A DNA stretch of 50,009 nt, from contig JAUWAD010000004.1 in the NCBI GenBank assembly GCA_030602225.1, forward strand, positions 1 to 50,009, written 5' to 3'. The stretch is from Bacillota bacterium (GTDB lineage Bacteria > Bacillota > Clostridia > Tissierellales > Tissierellaceae). Shown here piece by piece: positions 20,873 through 30,459 of the stretch (its first letter is position 1; the number at the start of each line of letters is the position of its first letter). Below the pieces are notes generated by a model. That model was given only the letters and a program-made list of their open reading frames with translations. It was not told where the DNA came from and made no database searches. The position numbers and the translations under genes are program-made.

Positions 20873-20901
20873 TAAAAACATCCCAGAAATATCTGGGATG
20901 A
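20873..20901 (-). terminator. Terminator downstream of codY
   Basis: CATCCCAGA-TATT-TCTGGGATG followed by TTTTTATG on the minus strand. Confidence 0.9.
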
Positions 20902-20904
20902 GAT

Positions 20905-21678
20905 TTACTTTCTCTTTAACTCATCAATTAGCTTTTCATTAAGAATCTTAATATGAGTTCCCTTCATTCCAAGGGATCTTGATTCAATTACTCCAGCACT
21001 TTCAAATTTTCTTAGGGCATTTACGATTACAGATCTAGTTATTCCAACTCTGTCTGCAATTTTACTTGCAACAAGAAGTCCCTCCATTCCATCTAACTCG
21101 TTGAAAATGTGCTCCATAGCTTCCTTTTCAGAATATGATAAGGTTCCTATTGCCATTGTAACAATGGATTTCTTTCTTGCATCTTCTTCTATTTCCTCGT
21201 TTGTAGCTCTAAGGATTTCCATACCAACTACAGTAGCACTGTATTCGCAAAGAATTAGATCCTCTATGTTAAACTCCTTGCCAAATCTGGCAACTACAAG
21301 TGTTCCAAGCCTTGATCCTCCGCTGTTTATTGGTACTACCGTCGAAATCTTATCAGGGTAGTTACACTCAGATACCTGATCGAATACGCAATCAGTAACC
21401 TCTTTTATATTTTCACTGGTTTCAAGTACTTTCAATAGTTCGTCATTATATTTCTTAGGGAATCTTCTTTCGTTAACAACTTCAGTATTGATTATATCGC
21501 AATCAAAACCAGCTGATAAAGCATACCCTAGAACCCTTCCTTTTCTGCTTGCAATGTAAACATTTGCTTCCAAAATGTCTGATAAAATCTTGCTTAAATC
21601 TGTAAATGAAACAGGATGTGATCCATAACTTTGCAATGTTTTATTCAGACGCCTGGTCTTTTTTAATAAACTATCCAT
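20905..21678 (-). CDS. codY: GTP-sensing pleiotropic transcriptional repressor CodY
   Basis: GAF-domain N-terminus plus conserved [41 protein letters not shown]. Confidence 0.97.
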   Translation of the reverse strand: MDSLLKKTRRLNKTLQSYGSHPVSFTDLSKILSDILEANVYIASRKGRVLGYALSAGFDCDIINTEVVNERRFPKKYNDELLKVLETSENIKEVTDCVFDQVSECNYPDKISTVVPINSGGSRLGTLVVARFGKEFNIEDLILCEYSATVVGMEILRATNEEIEEDARKKSIVTMAIGTLSYSEKEAMEHIFNELDGMEGLLVASKIADRVGITRSVIVNALRKFESAGVIESRSLGMKGTHIKILNEKLIDELKRK

Positions 21679-21689
21679 CTCATTCCTCC

Positions 21690-21749
21690 TAGTATCTTAT
21701 TTATTCTTAAAACAATTCTGAATATTCACCATTTATATATAAGATACTA
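21690..21749 (-). promoter_or_regulatory. codY 5' inverted repeat with CodY-box-like loop
   Basis: 11-bp perfect inverted repeat TAGTATCTTAT...ATAAGATACTA. Right arm on the minus strand abuts GGAGG; the interval holds AATATTCAGAATTGT. Confidence 0.4.
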
Positions 21750-21786
21750 TAAACGAGAAAAAAAGTACAGCTCTTTTTTTGATTTT

Positions 21787-23865
21787 TTAGATATTTCTGC
21801 TAAATCCGCAATTTTTATCAGTACAATTTATTACAGTTTTGTTTTTTAGCCTCTTGATGGTCATAGGACCATTGCATTGAGGGCATTTGTCCTTTATAGG
21901 TTCATCCCAGGAAACATATTCACAGGATGGATAATTATTACATCCATAGAATATTCTTCCCTTTTTTGATCTCTTTCTTACAATATCTCCACCACATAAT
22001 GGACATGGAACATCAATCTTTTCAATTATTGGCTTTGTGTTCTTACATTCTGGATATCCAGGACAAGCAAGAAACTTCCCAAATCTACCATGCTTGATGA
22101 CCATATTTCTTCCACATTTTTCGCAGATTTCATCACTTACTTCATCTTCTACTTCTATTTTATCAATTTCAGTCTCAGCAATGCTCAACTCAACTTTAAA
22201 ATCATCATAGAACTTTGAAACTACACTCTTCCATTTCACATCTCCAGCTGCTATCTGATCCAGGTTATCTTCAAGGTTTGCGGTAAATTCCTCATTTACT
22301 ACATGCTTGAAGTACTCTGTTAGAAGATCATTTACCACCAGACCCAATTCTGTTGGGTAGAATACCTTCTTATCAAGTACAACATATCCTCTGGCTAAAA
22401 TGGTAATTATAGTTGGAGCATAGGTACTTGGTCTTCCAATTCCCAGCTCTTCCATTACTTTAATCAGGGATGCCTCATTATATCTAGCCGGAGGTTTTGT
22501 AAAGTTCTGTTTATCTTCCAGCTGTAGAAGTCTTAGTTTATCTGCTTTTTTTAGGGCTGGCAACATTATCTCAGCAACTTCCTCATCTGCTGTTGAGTAA
22601 ACCTTCAAGAAACCCTGAAACACAATTGCAGAACCACTTGCTTTGAAAATATAATTGTTACTTAATATAGCTGCATTTATGGTATCATACTGAGCAGCTT
22701 TCATTTGAGAACCAATAAATCTATCCCATATTAACTTATACAGTTTTGCCTGATCCTTACTTAAATAATCCTTAATAGTATCAGGATCATATTTAATATA
22801 AGAAGGCCTAATACCTTCATGGGCATCCTGGGCTTCCTTTTTTGTCTTATTATTGTAGTTCTTACCACCATTGCTATATTCTTTTCCATACGTAGTTTCA
22901 ATGAAATCCTTAGCAGAAGCTATGGCCTCGTTGGAAACTCTTGTGGAATCAGTTCTCATATAGGTTATTAGTCCGGTAATTCCATCTTTTTTTAGATCGA
23001 TTCCCTCATATAGTTGTTGAGCTACTATCATTGTCTTCTTTGTGGTAAAGCCTAATTTTTTTGATGCATCCTGCTGAAGAGTACTGGTTGTATAAGGTGG
23101 ATATGGATTTCTATTTCTCTTACCCTTTTTAACATCATAAACCCTAAAGTCATCCTTATCCAGATCATTTAGTATTCTATTAGCTTCTTCTTCATTGGGT
23201 ATCTCAAGCTTATTCTCCTTACTTCCATTTAATTCTCCAAAGAAGGATGCTTCAAATTCCATATTATCCTTTTCCAGTTTTGCCTTAATTGTCCAATACT
23301 CTTTGGGAATAAATGAATCAATTTCAGCTTCTCTATCACAAATAAGCTTAACAGCAACTGACTGAACCCTTCCAGCACTTAATCCCTTCTTTATCTTCTT
23401 CCATAAGAGTGGGCTTATCTTATAACCTACAAGCCTATCCAACACACGTCTTGCTTGCTGTGCATCAATTAAGTCCTTATTCAATGCCCTTGGATTCTTT
23501 ATTGAATTCTTTACTGTCTCTTTTGTGATTTCATTAAATTCCACTCTGAATTTCTCATTTTCATCTAAACCTAATAAATAAGCTAAATGCCATGATATTG
23601 CCTCACCTTCTCTGTCGGGGTCAGTGGCAAGATATACTCTTTCAGAGTCTTTAGCTTCCTTTTTAAGCTGCTTTATCAAAGGACCCTTACCTCTTATATT
23701 AATATAGTCCGGTTCAAAATTATTATCTATTTCAATTCCTAATCTACTTTTTGGAAGATCTCTTATATGTCCAACAGATGCCACAACTTTATAATTTCTT
23801 CCAAGCATCTTGCTTATTGTCTTTGCTTTAGCTGGTGATTCAACAATCACTAAATTTTTTGCCAA
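21787..23865 (-). CDS. topA: DNA topoisomerase I
   Basis: KNLVIVESPAKAKTISKMLG, GLITYMRTDS, three C-terminal Cys4 zinc motifs. Likely TTG start at 23865 (MAKNLVIVESP) with GGGGGTG SD; ORF track starts at 23874. Confidence 0.97.
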   Translation of the reverse strand: MAKNLVIVESPAKAKTISKMLGRNYKVVASVGHIRDLPKSRLGIEIDNNFEPDYINIRGKGPLIKQLKKEAKDSERVYLATDPDREGEAISWHLAYLLGLDENEKFRVEFNEITKETVKNSIKNPRALNKDLIDAQQARRVLDRLVGYKISPLLWKKIKKGLSAGRVQSVAVKLICDREAEIDSFIPKEYWTIKAKLEKDNMEFEASFFGELNGSKENKLEIPNEEEANRILNDLDKDDFRVYDVKKGKRNRNPYPPYTTSTLQQDASKKLGFTTKKTMIVAQQLYEGIDLKKDGITGLITYMRTDSTRVSNEAIASAKDFIETTYGKEYSNGGKNYNNKTKKEAQDAHEGIRPSYIKYDPDTIKDYLSKDQAKLYKLIWDRFIGSQMKAAQYDTINAAILSNNYIFKASGSAIVFQGFLKVYSTADEEVAEIMLPALKKADKLRLLQLEDKQNFTKPPARYNEASLIKVMEELGIGRPSTYAPTIITILARGYVVLDKKVFYPTELGLVVNDLLTEYFKHVVNEEFTANLEDNLDQIAAGDVKWKSVVSKFYDDFKVELSIAETEIDKIEVEDEVSDEICEKCGRNMVIKHGRFGKFLACPGYPECKNTKPIIEKIDVPCPLCGGDIVRKRSKKGRIFYGCNNYPSCEYVSWDEPIKDKCPQCNGPMTIKRLKNKTVINCTDKNCGFSRNI

Positions 23866-23891
23866 TCCTAACACCCCCGAAAACTAATAGG

Positions 23892-24974
23892 CTATCTTAA
23901 ACAATAGTACCCATCACTATCTAAATCTACAATGCTTTTCTTAATCAATGCCTCCATGGTAACTGAAATTTCACTTCTATCAATTCCAGTTCTTAGGCTT
24001 ATGTAATCAATATGCAATCTGCCATCACTTAGCATATCCAAAATATTTCTCTCTCTAAAACTCAATAAATCATTAGAGGATTGTCTCTGAGAATCTAACC
24101 GCTTAAGTAATGCTATCTCATAAAGTATGTCATCTATATTTAAAAGTGGTTTTGCACCATCTTTTATTAGCAAATTTGTACCTTCACTGGTTCTACTATT
24201 TATATTGCCAGGAAGGGCGAATACTTCCTTACCCTGTTCAAGGGCATGCCTTGCAGTAATCAATGTGCCTGATCTTACTTCCGCTTCAATTACGATCACA
24301 GCCATACTAAGTCCAGATATTATTCTATTTCTAGCTGGAAAATTCATGGCATCAGGTTGGGTAAAATGAGGAAATTCACTTAAAAGAGTACCATTTTCAA
24401 CTACTTCTTCATAAAGGGTAAGGTTTTCTTTGGGATATACCCTCCCAAGACCATTTCCAAGCACTCCAATTGTATTCCCTTTATTCATTCCTGTAACACT
24501 GTGGGCAATAGCATCAACTCCCAAAGCCAGACCACTAACTATTGTAATTCCTAGGTCAGTCAATTCCTTAGTGAATTTCTGTGTAGCCCACTTTCCATAT
24601 TCACTGACCTTTCTTGAGCCAACGATTGCTATTTTAATATCATCATTCTTTATTCTTCTACCCTTTGTATATATTACCATGGGCTTATCAGGTATCTGCT
24701 TTAAACTGTAAGGATATTCCATATCATAGGCTGTAATTGGATCTATATTATTACTTTTAAGTAATTTCATATACTCATATATGTCCTTCTTATAATCTGC
24801 ACTATAGATTCTACTAATAATAGTTCCATTTAGCAACCCTATTTTTTTAAGGTAATCTAAACTAGTGGAATGAATATTTTCTATTCCCTCAAGTTTATAG
24901 TCCAATTTAGCTAAGGTTATGTTTTGGATTCCTAGGCTGTTTAGCCAGATTAAAGTACCTTTTCTAAGCTCCAT
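23892..24974 (-). CDS. dprA: DNA-processing protein DprA (Smf)
   Basis: Rossmann core IAIVGSRKVSEYGKWAT...TIVSGLALGVDAIAH...LLSEFPHFTQPDAMNFPARNRIISGLS. Confidence 0.96.
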   Translation of the reverse strand: MELRKGTLIWLNSLGIQNITLAKLDYKLEGIENIHSTSLDYLKKIGLLNGTIISRIYSADYKKDIYEYMKLLKSNNIDPITAYDMEYPYSLKQIPDKPMVIYTKGRRIKNDDIKIAIVGSRKVSEYGKWATQKFTKELTDLGITIVSGLALGVDAIAHSVTGMNKGNTIGVLGNGLGRVYPKENLTLYEEVVENGTLLSEFPHFTQPDAMNFPARNRIISGLSMAVIVIEAEVRSGTLITARHALEQGKEVFALPGNINSRTSEGTNLLIKDGAKPLLNIDDILYEIALLKRLDSQRQSSNDLLSFRERNILDMLSDGRLHIDYISLRTGIDRSEISVTMEALIKKSIVDLDSDGYYCLR

Positions 24975-24993
24975 ATATACCTCCTAAATTTAT

Positions 24994-25329
24994 TTAGTCA
25001 AGAGATAATACATCTTCGAAATGCCTGATTCTATTTTTTTCCAGAGGAAAAATTTCTATTAGATCATATCTAAAATTGGTTTTTTGATTTATTATATATT
25101 GCAGAGTTTTATTTGCCATTTCCTTCTGTTTTCTGGAATCAATCAACTCATTATTGTACTTATACTTTATTCCATCCTTCATCCTGACCTGGATAAAGGT
25201 AAGTACATCCTTATCATTTGCAATTACATTGGATGATTCTCTATCCTTAAAGTCCATTTCAAGGATATCATAACCCTTACTCATCAAATACTTTACAACT
25301 ATCTCTTCTTCATTATGTTCATTAATCAT
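24994..25329 (-). CDS. YraN/UPF0102 family PD-(D/E)XK-like protein with degenerate active-site motif
   Basis: Position between dprA and rnhB; KGYDILEMDFK...NVIANDKDVLTFIQVRMKDGIKYKYNNELIDSRKQKEM aligns by eye with KGYxIL..NFR..GEIDLIA.DGDxLVFVEVKTR. Confidence 0.8.
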   Translation of the reverse strand: MINEHNEEEIVVKYLMSKGYDILEMDFKDRESSNVIANDKDVLTFIQVRMKDGIKYKYNNELIDSRKQKEMANKTLQYIINQKTNFRYDLIEIFPLEKNRIRHFEDVLSLD

Positions 25330-25940
25330 TTTTTACCTTCCAAAATCTTTTTTATGAATGTTCTTCTATGAAGAGGGCTAGGTCCAATTGTTATCAAGCC
25401 ATCCCTATGTTCCTTTGTTCCATATCCTTTATTCTTCATTATGTTATATCCTGGATAATCATTTTCCCAATCATCACATAGTTTATCCCTATATACCTTG
25501 GCAATAATTGATGCAGCTGATATTCCATATATCAAATCATCTCCGCCTATAATTCCCTGCTGAGGAATTGGCATATCTATAGTTTCCGCATCAATAAGTA
25601 AATAATCAGGAACAATTCTATTTCCTTCTCTATCCTTTAATCCTTCAACAGCCATTTTCATAGCTAATCTTGTTGCCTGCTTTATGTTTATCTTATCAAT
25701 AACCTTCGAATCTACTCTACTCAAACCGATTGCCTTAGCATCATTATATATTTGTTCATATAACTTTTCTCTTTTTTTAATGGAAAGCTTTTTGGAATCC
25801 TTTACACCCTCTATTGGCATTGATTCATCAATAATTATTGCACAGGCAACAACATCCCCAAATAGACAACCTCTTCCCACTTCATCTATATAGGCAATAT
25901 TTTCATATCCTTCATATTTTAATTTCTTAACTATATCCAT
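25326..25940 (-). CDS. rnhB: Ribonuclease HII
   Basis: YIDEVGRGCLFGDVVACAII, VKDSKKLS, GYGTKEHRDGL. Start trimmed to MDIVKKLKYEG with AAGGTGAT SD. Confidence 0.95.
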   Translation of the reverse strand: MDIVKKLKYEGYENIAYIDEVGRGCLFGDVVACAIIIDESMPIEGVKDSKKLSIKKREKLYEQIYNDAKAIGLSRVDSKVIDKINIKQATRLAMKMAVEGLKDREGNRIVPDYLLIDAETIDMPIPQQGIIGGDDLIYGISAASIIAKVYRDKLCDDWENDYPGYNIMKNKGYGTKEHRDGLITIGPSPLHRRTFIKKILEGKK

Positions 25941-25944
25941 AAGA

Positions 25945-26799
25945 TCACCTTCTAGGTAATTCAAGGGAAATCTTACCTAACATTCCCCTTCTAAACTCAT
26001 CAAGGATTATTCTGCTAACCTTTTCATAGTCCACTTCTCCACCTTTTATCAGACAACCCCTCTTGATGCCAATGGCATCCATTATCTCCACACCAGTTAA
26101 TCCTTCAATATCAATATTGTATCTTTCTTTTATGGAATCGGGCTTTATGGTAGATAGTCTTTCAATAAGTCTTAAGGATAGTGTTTCTGTATCCAGTATT
26201 TCATCCTTAATTGCACCTGTAAAAGCAAGATTAAGCCCTACTTCTTCATCTTCAAATTTAGGCCAAAGTATTCCAGGAGTATCCAATAACTCGATGCCGC
26301 CCTTTGTCTTTATCCATTGGTTAGTCTTTGTTATGCCAGGCTTATTTCCTGTCTTTGCACTCTTTTTCTTTGCAAGGTTATTGATTAATGTTGATTTGCC
26401 AACATTAGGGATTCCTAGAATCATAGCCCTTATTGGTTGATTAATTATCCCTTTTCTGGCATTATTAACCCTTTTTTTGTCCATAATTGCCTTTGTGGTA
26501 TTGATCAGATCATCAATCCCCTTACCACTAATGGAATTAATCAATACAGATTCTATTCCCTCTTCCTTAAAATGTTCCTGCCACAATCTGTTGGCATTAC
26601 TATCAGCTAAATCAGATTTGTTTAAAAGTACAATCCTAGGCTTGTTGCCAATCACAGACTCAATAACTGGGTTTTGACTGCTATATGGTATTCTAGAATC
26701 CAATAGTTCAAAGACTATATCTATCATTACAAGATTTTTTTGTATTGATTCCTTGGTCTTTTTCATATGTCCTGGATACCAGTTAATATTCATGCTCAT
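25945..26799 (-). CDS. ylqF: Ribosome biogenesis GTPase RbgA/YlqF
   Basis: Circularly permuted GTPase: LLNKSDLAD before GIPNVGKSTLINNLA; MNINWYPGHMKKT start. Confidence 0.96.
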   Translation of the reverse strand: MSMNINWYPGHMKKTKESIQKNLVMIDIVFELLDSRIPYSSQNPVIESVIGNKPRIVLLNKSDLADSNANRLWQEHFKEEGIESVLINSISGKGIDDLINTTKAIMDKKRVNNARKGIINQPIRAMILGIPNVGKSTLINNLAKKKSAKTGNKPGITKTNQWIKTKGGIELLDTPGILWPKFEDEEVGLNLAFTGAIKDEILDTETLSLRLIERLSTIKPDSIKERYNIDIEGLTGVEIMDAIGIKRGCLIKGGEVDYEKVSRIILDEFRRGMLGKISLELPRR

Positions 26800-26817
26800 T
26801 TTAACACCTACTTACAT

Positions 26818-26846
26818 ATAAAAATTGGGACTGTAACAGTCCCATT
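26818..26846 (-). terminator. Terminator downstream of rplS
   Basis: TGGGACTG-TTA-CAGTCCCAATTTTTATATG on the minus strand. Confidence 0.85.
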
Positions 26847-27192
26847 AATAATTTCTTTTCTCTTTAACTTTAGCAGACTTTCCTAGTCTATCTCTTAGAT
26901 AATAAAGCTTAGCTCTTCTTACTTTACCTTTTCTAACTACTACAAGTTTCTCAATTCTTGGTGAATGCATAGGGAATGTTCTTTCCACTCCAACACCATA
27001 AGATATTCTTCTTACTGTGAAAGTTTCTCTAGCACTACCACCTTGTATTTTAATTACAGTACCTTCAAAAACCTGAACTCTTTCTCTAGTTCCTTCGATT
27101 ACTTTGTAGTGTACTTGTACTGTATCTCCGACATTAAACTTAGGGAGATCATTCCTTAACTGATCAGCTTCTATCATTTTAATAATATCCAT
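26845..27192 (-). CDS. rplS: 50S ribosomal protein L19
   Basis: [53 protein letters not shown] canonical L19. Confidence 0.98.
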   Translation of the reverse strand: MDIIKMIEADQLRNDLPKFNVGDTVQVHYKVIEGTRERVQVFEGTVIKIQGGSARETFTVRRISYGVGVERTFPMHSPRIEKLVVVRKGKVRRAKLYYLRDRLGKSAKVKEKRNY

Positions 27193-27195
27193 TTT

Positions 27196-27258
27196 GTATC
27201 CTCCCTTCTACCTAGACGTTCTTGCCATTTGCAGAGGACCGCCCTTAATTATCCTTTG
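27196..27258 (-). promoter_or_regulatory. L19 (rplS) leader
   Basis: Minus strand AAGGGCGGTCCTCTGCAAATGGCAAGAACGTCTAGGTAGAAGGGAGG resembles the Firmicutes L19 leader, directly upstream of rplS. Confidence 0.6.
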
Positions 27259-27260
27259 AA

Positions 27261-27289
27261 ATTATAGCATACTACTATAATGTTTACAA
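27261..27289 (-). promoter_or_regulatory. sigmaA promoter for rplS
   Basis: TTGTAA-17-TATAAT just after the trmD stop. Confidence 0.65.
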
Positions 27290-28024
27290 CTATCTTTTCC
27301 CAATTTTCTTAATTAGAAAATCAAGTAGGTCAAACTCATCATCCATGTTTTTTCTGTTTGCCAATAGATCTGGTCTTTTTTCAAGTGTTACCTTTAAAGA
27401 GTATAATTGTCTCCATTTAAGAATTTTATCATGATCCCCACTTAATAGTACATCCGGCACCTTCAAGCCTTTAAAAACTCTAGGTCTTGTATACTGGGGA
27501 TATTCCAACAGTCCATTGTAATGGGATTCAATCTCATAGGATTCTTCAGATTTTAAAACATTTGGCAGCAGTCTACTTATGGTGTCAATTAACACCATGG
27601 CAGGCAGCTCACCACCTGTCAGAACATAATCTCCAATGGAGATTTCTTCATCAATGAAATTCTCAATAATTCTATTATCCAATCCTTCATAGTGACCTGC
27701 AACAAGAATTATATGGGATTTCTTGGCTAATTCATTAGCCATATCCTGAGTTAGAACCTTACCCTGAGGTGATAGATAAACTACAGTAGAGTCATCTCTT
27801 CTGCATGAATTAATTGCCTCATATACAGGTTCAGGCTTCATAACCATACCCTTTCCACCACCAAAAGGATAATCATCTACTCTCTTGTGCTTATCAGTGG
27901 AAAAGTCTCTAATATTTATTGGATTAATTGATATTGATCCTTGTTCTATTGCCCTTCCCACAATACTATAGTTTTCTAAAAAACCAAATACTTCAGGGAA
28001 TAGGGTAAGAATATCTATTTTCAT
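27290..28024 (-). CDS. trmD: tRNA (guanine-N1)-methyltransferase
   Basis: MKIDILTLFPEVFGFL...DDYPFGGGKGMVMKPEPV...GHYEGLDNRI...SIGDYVLTGGELPAMVLID. Confidence 0.97.
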   Translation of the reverse strand: MKIDILTLFPEVFGFLENYSIVGRAIEQGSISINPINIRDFSTDKHKRVDDYPFGGGKGMVMKPEPVYEAINSCRRDDSTVVYLSPQGKVLTQDMANELAKKSHIILVAGHYEGLDNRIIENFIDEEISIGDYVLTGGELPAMVLIDTISRLLPNVLKSEESYEIESHYNGLLEYPQYTRPRVFKGLKVPDVLLSGDHDKILKWRQLYSLKVTLEKRPDLLANRKNMDDEFDLLDFLIKKIGKR

Positions 28025-28524
28025 TCAATCATTCCTTCAATTGGATCGATTATAACTTCTTTATTAGGGATGTTGATGGAAACTATGAATGCTCCCACTG
28101 CAGGAACCATATACTCCTTGTCATCATCACCTTTTATTATATATACATCATTTGCAACACCTTGTAAAACATCTTTGATCTTACCAATGTGATTTCCTGC
28201 CACATCAAGGACCTTACAGCCGATTAAGTCGGATATAAAGTAATGATCTTCAGGTAAATCAACCCTATCCTCATCCTTCACATATAAATACTCATCCTTG
28301 TATTTAAGAATATCATTTATATTATCTAGGGATTTGAAATGAATTAAAATTAGTCCTTTGTGGATTTTTGAATCAGAAATCTTTACGATCTCCTTCTTAT
28401 CACCCACATAAGCTTCTTTTAGATCAAAAAATCTTTCCGGGTTATCAGTTAAGGGGTATACTTTCATATCTCCCCTTATACCATGGGTATTAATGATTTT
28501 TCCAATTACTGTATAACTCATCAT
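28021..28524 (-). CDS. rimM: 16S rRNA processing protein RimM
   Basis: IGKIINTHGIRGDMKVYPLTDNPERF and PRC barrel domain; adjacent to trmD. Confidence 0.95.
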   Translation of the reverse strand: MMSYTVIGKIINTHGIRGDMKVYPLTDNPERFFDLKEAYVGDKKEIVKISDSKIHKGLILIHFKSLDNINDILKYKDEYLYVKDEDRVDLPEDHYFISDLIGCKVLDVAGNHIGKIKDVLQGVANDVYIIKGDDDKEYMVPAVGAFIVSINIPNKEVIIDPIEGMIE

Positions 28525-28550
28525 ACACCTACCTGCGACTTATATGGGTA

Positions 28551-28796
28551 TTACTGAATAATTTCTACAACTACTCTTTTATTGTCTTTTATTGCAGCTG
28601 CCTTTACAACAGTTCTTATAGCCTTTGCAATTCTACCCTGCTTACCGATGATTTTTCCCATATCCTCAGGAGCTACTTTTAGCTCAATAATAACTGATTG
28701 AGATCCCTCAATCTCGTTAACGAATACTTCATCTGGATTATCCACAAGTGATTTTGCAATAAACTCTACTAATTCACCCACTGTCTGCACCTCCAT
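28551..28796 (-). CDS. khpA: KH domain RNA-binding protein (KhpA/YlqC)
   Basis: LVEFIAKSLVDNPDEVFVNE...GKIIGKQGRIAKAIRTVVKAAA. Confidence 0.93.
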   Translation of the reverse strand: MEVQTVGELVEFIAKSLVDNPDEVFVNEIEGSQSVIIELKVAPEDMGKIIGKQGRIAKAIRTVVKAAAIKDNKRVVVEIIQ

Positions 28797-28798
28797 GA

Positions 28799-29068
28799 CT
28801 ATTCTTCAGTCTTTTCTTCTGACTTTTCGTATACTCCACTATCCTTAAAAAGTCTCTCTACAGTTTCAGTTGGCTTAGCACCATTCTTCAGCCATTTTTC
28901 AACTTTTTCATTGTCAACTTTAATAGTTTTTGGTTCTGTTAATGGATTGTAGTATCCAACTTCTTCAATAAATCTTCCATCTCTTGGAGCTCTTGAATCA
29001 GCAACAACTATTCTATAGAAAGGAGTTTTCTTTGCACCCATTCTTTTTAATCTAATTTTAACTGCCAT
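28799..29068 (-). CDS. rpsP: 30S ribosomal protein S16
   Basis: [42 protein letters not shown]. Confidence 0.98.
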   Translation of the reverse strand: MAVKIRLKRMGAKKTPFYRIVVADSRAPRDGRFIEEVGYYNPLTEPKTIKVDNEKVEKWLKNGAKPTETVERLFKDSGVYEKSEEKTEE

Positions 29069-29102
29069 TTATTTCACCTCCTGTAATATATTTAATATCT
29101 AT

Positions 29103-30443
29103 TTAGAAAAAGGGGAATCCTAATTTCCCTTTCTTCTTCGGGGATTTACTCATCTCTGAAAACTTCTTCATCATTTTCTTGGTTTCCTTGAATTGTTTTA
29201 AGAGTTTGTTTACATCTTGTACCTGAGTACCACTACCATTGGCTATTCTCTTTCTTCTACTTGAGTCTATGATATCAGGATTGTCTCTTTCCTTCTTGGT
29301 CATGGACTTAATAATAGCTTCTATCTTAACTAAATCTTTGTTATCAACATTCATTCCCTTTAAAGCCTTTGAATTCATACCAGGAATCATACCAAGAATC
29401 TCATCCAAAGGACCCATATTCTTCATCTGTTCTAATTGGTCCAGGAAATCATCCAATGTGAACTGGGCAGTTCTCATCTTCCTTTCCATCTCCAGAGCTT
29501 TTTTTTCATCAATTCCAGCCTGGGCTTTTTCAATTAAACTTAACACATCTCCCATTCCAAGGATTCTAGATGCCATTCTATCTGGATGAAATGGTTCCAA
29601 TTGATCCATTTTTTCTCCAAGGGCTACAAACTTTATTGGCTTGTCTGTAACTGCTCGTATGGAAAGGGCAGCTCCACCTCTTGCATCTCCATCTAGTTTT
29701 GTTAAGATTACTCCTGACACTCCTAATCTCTGATTAAAAGTATCAGCTATATTTACAGCATCTTGACCAGTCATTGCATCAAGTACCAATAAAATATCAC
29801 TTGGATTAACTGCATTCTTGATTCCTTCAATCTCCATCATCAGATCATCATCTATGTGTAATCTACCTGCAGTATCTATTATTATTATATCATTTCCATG
29901 TTTTTTCCCATGCTCAACAGAAGCCTTGGCGATATCAATGGGATTGTGATTGGTTCCCATGGAAAATACTGGTACACCAACTTGCTCGCCAACAACCTGT
30001 AACTGCTTTATAGCAGCAGGTCTGTAAATATCACATGCAACCAGTAAAGGTCTTTTGTTCTGTTTTTTTAGCAGATTTGCCAGTTTGGCAGATGTGGTGG
30101 TTTTACCAGCACCTTGTAAACCAGCCATTAAAATTATGCTAGGTGGTGATGAAGCAAGATTAAGCTTTGCTTCCTTTTCTCCCATGAGTTTTGTCAATTC
30201 ATCATTTACAATCTTAATAACCTGTTGACCTGGTGTAAGACTTTCCAGAACTTCAGATCCCAAAGCTCTTTCCTTGATTGTCTTTACGAAATCCTTAACT
30301 ACTTTAAAATTAACATCTGCTTCCAATAGAGCCAATCTAACTTCTCTAAGGGCCAGATCTAAATCCTTTTCGCTGATTTTACCTTTACCCCTTAATTTTC
30401 CTAAGGCATTCTGGAGTTTTTCAGATAAACTTTCAAAAACCAA
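29103..30443 (-). CDS. ffh: Signal recognition particle protein Ffh
   Basis: GLQGAGKTTTSAKLA, DTAGRLHIDDDLM, TKLDGDARGGAALS plus C-terminal M domain; TTG start with AGGGGG SD. Confidence 0.97.
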   Translation of the reverse strand: MVFESLSEKLQNALGKLRGKGKISEKDLDLALREVRLALLEADVNFKVVKDFVKTIKERALGSEVLESLTPGQQVIKIVNDELTKLMGEKEAKLNLASSPPSIILMAGLQGAGKTTTSAKLANLLKKQNKRPLLVACDIYRPAAIKQLQVVGEQVGVPVFSMGTNHNPIDIAKASVEHGKKHGNDIIIIDTAGRLHIDDDLMMEIEGIKNAVNPSDILLVLDAMTGQDAVNIADTFNQRLGVSGVILTKLDGDARGGAALSIRAVTDKPIKFVALGEKMDQLEPFHPDRMASRILGMGDVLSLIEKAQAGIDEKKALEMERKMRTAQFTLDDFLDQLEQMKNMGPLDEILGMIPGMNSKALKGMNVDNKDLVKIEAIIKSMTKKERDNPDIIDSSRRKRIANGSGTQVQDVNKLLKQFKETKKMMKKFSEMSKSPKKKGKLGFPFF

Positions 30444-30459
30444 ATTCCAAACCCCCTAA

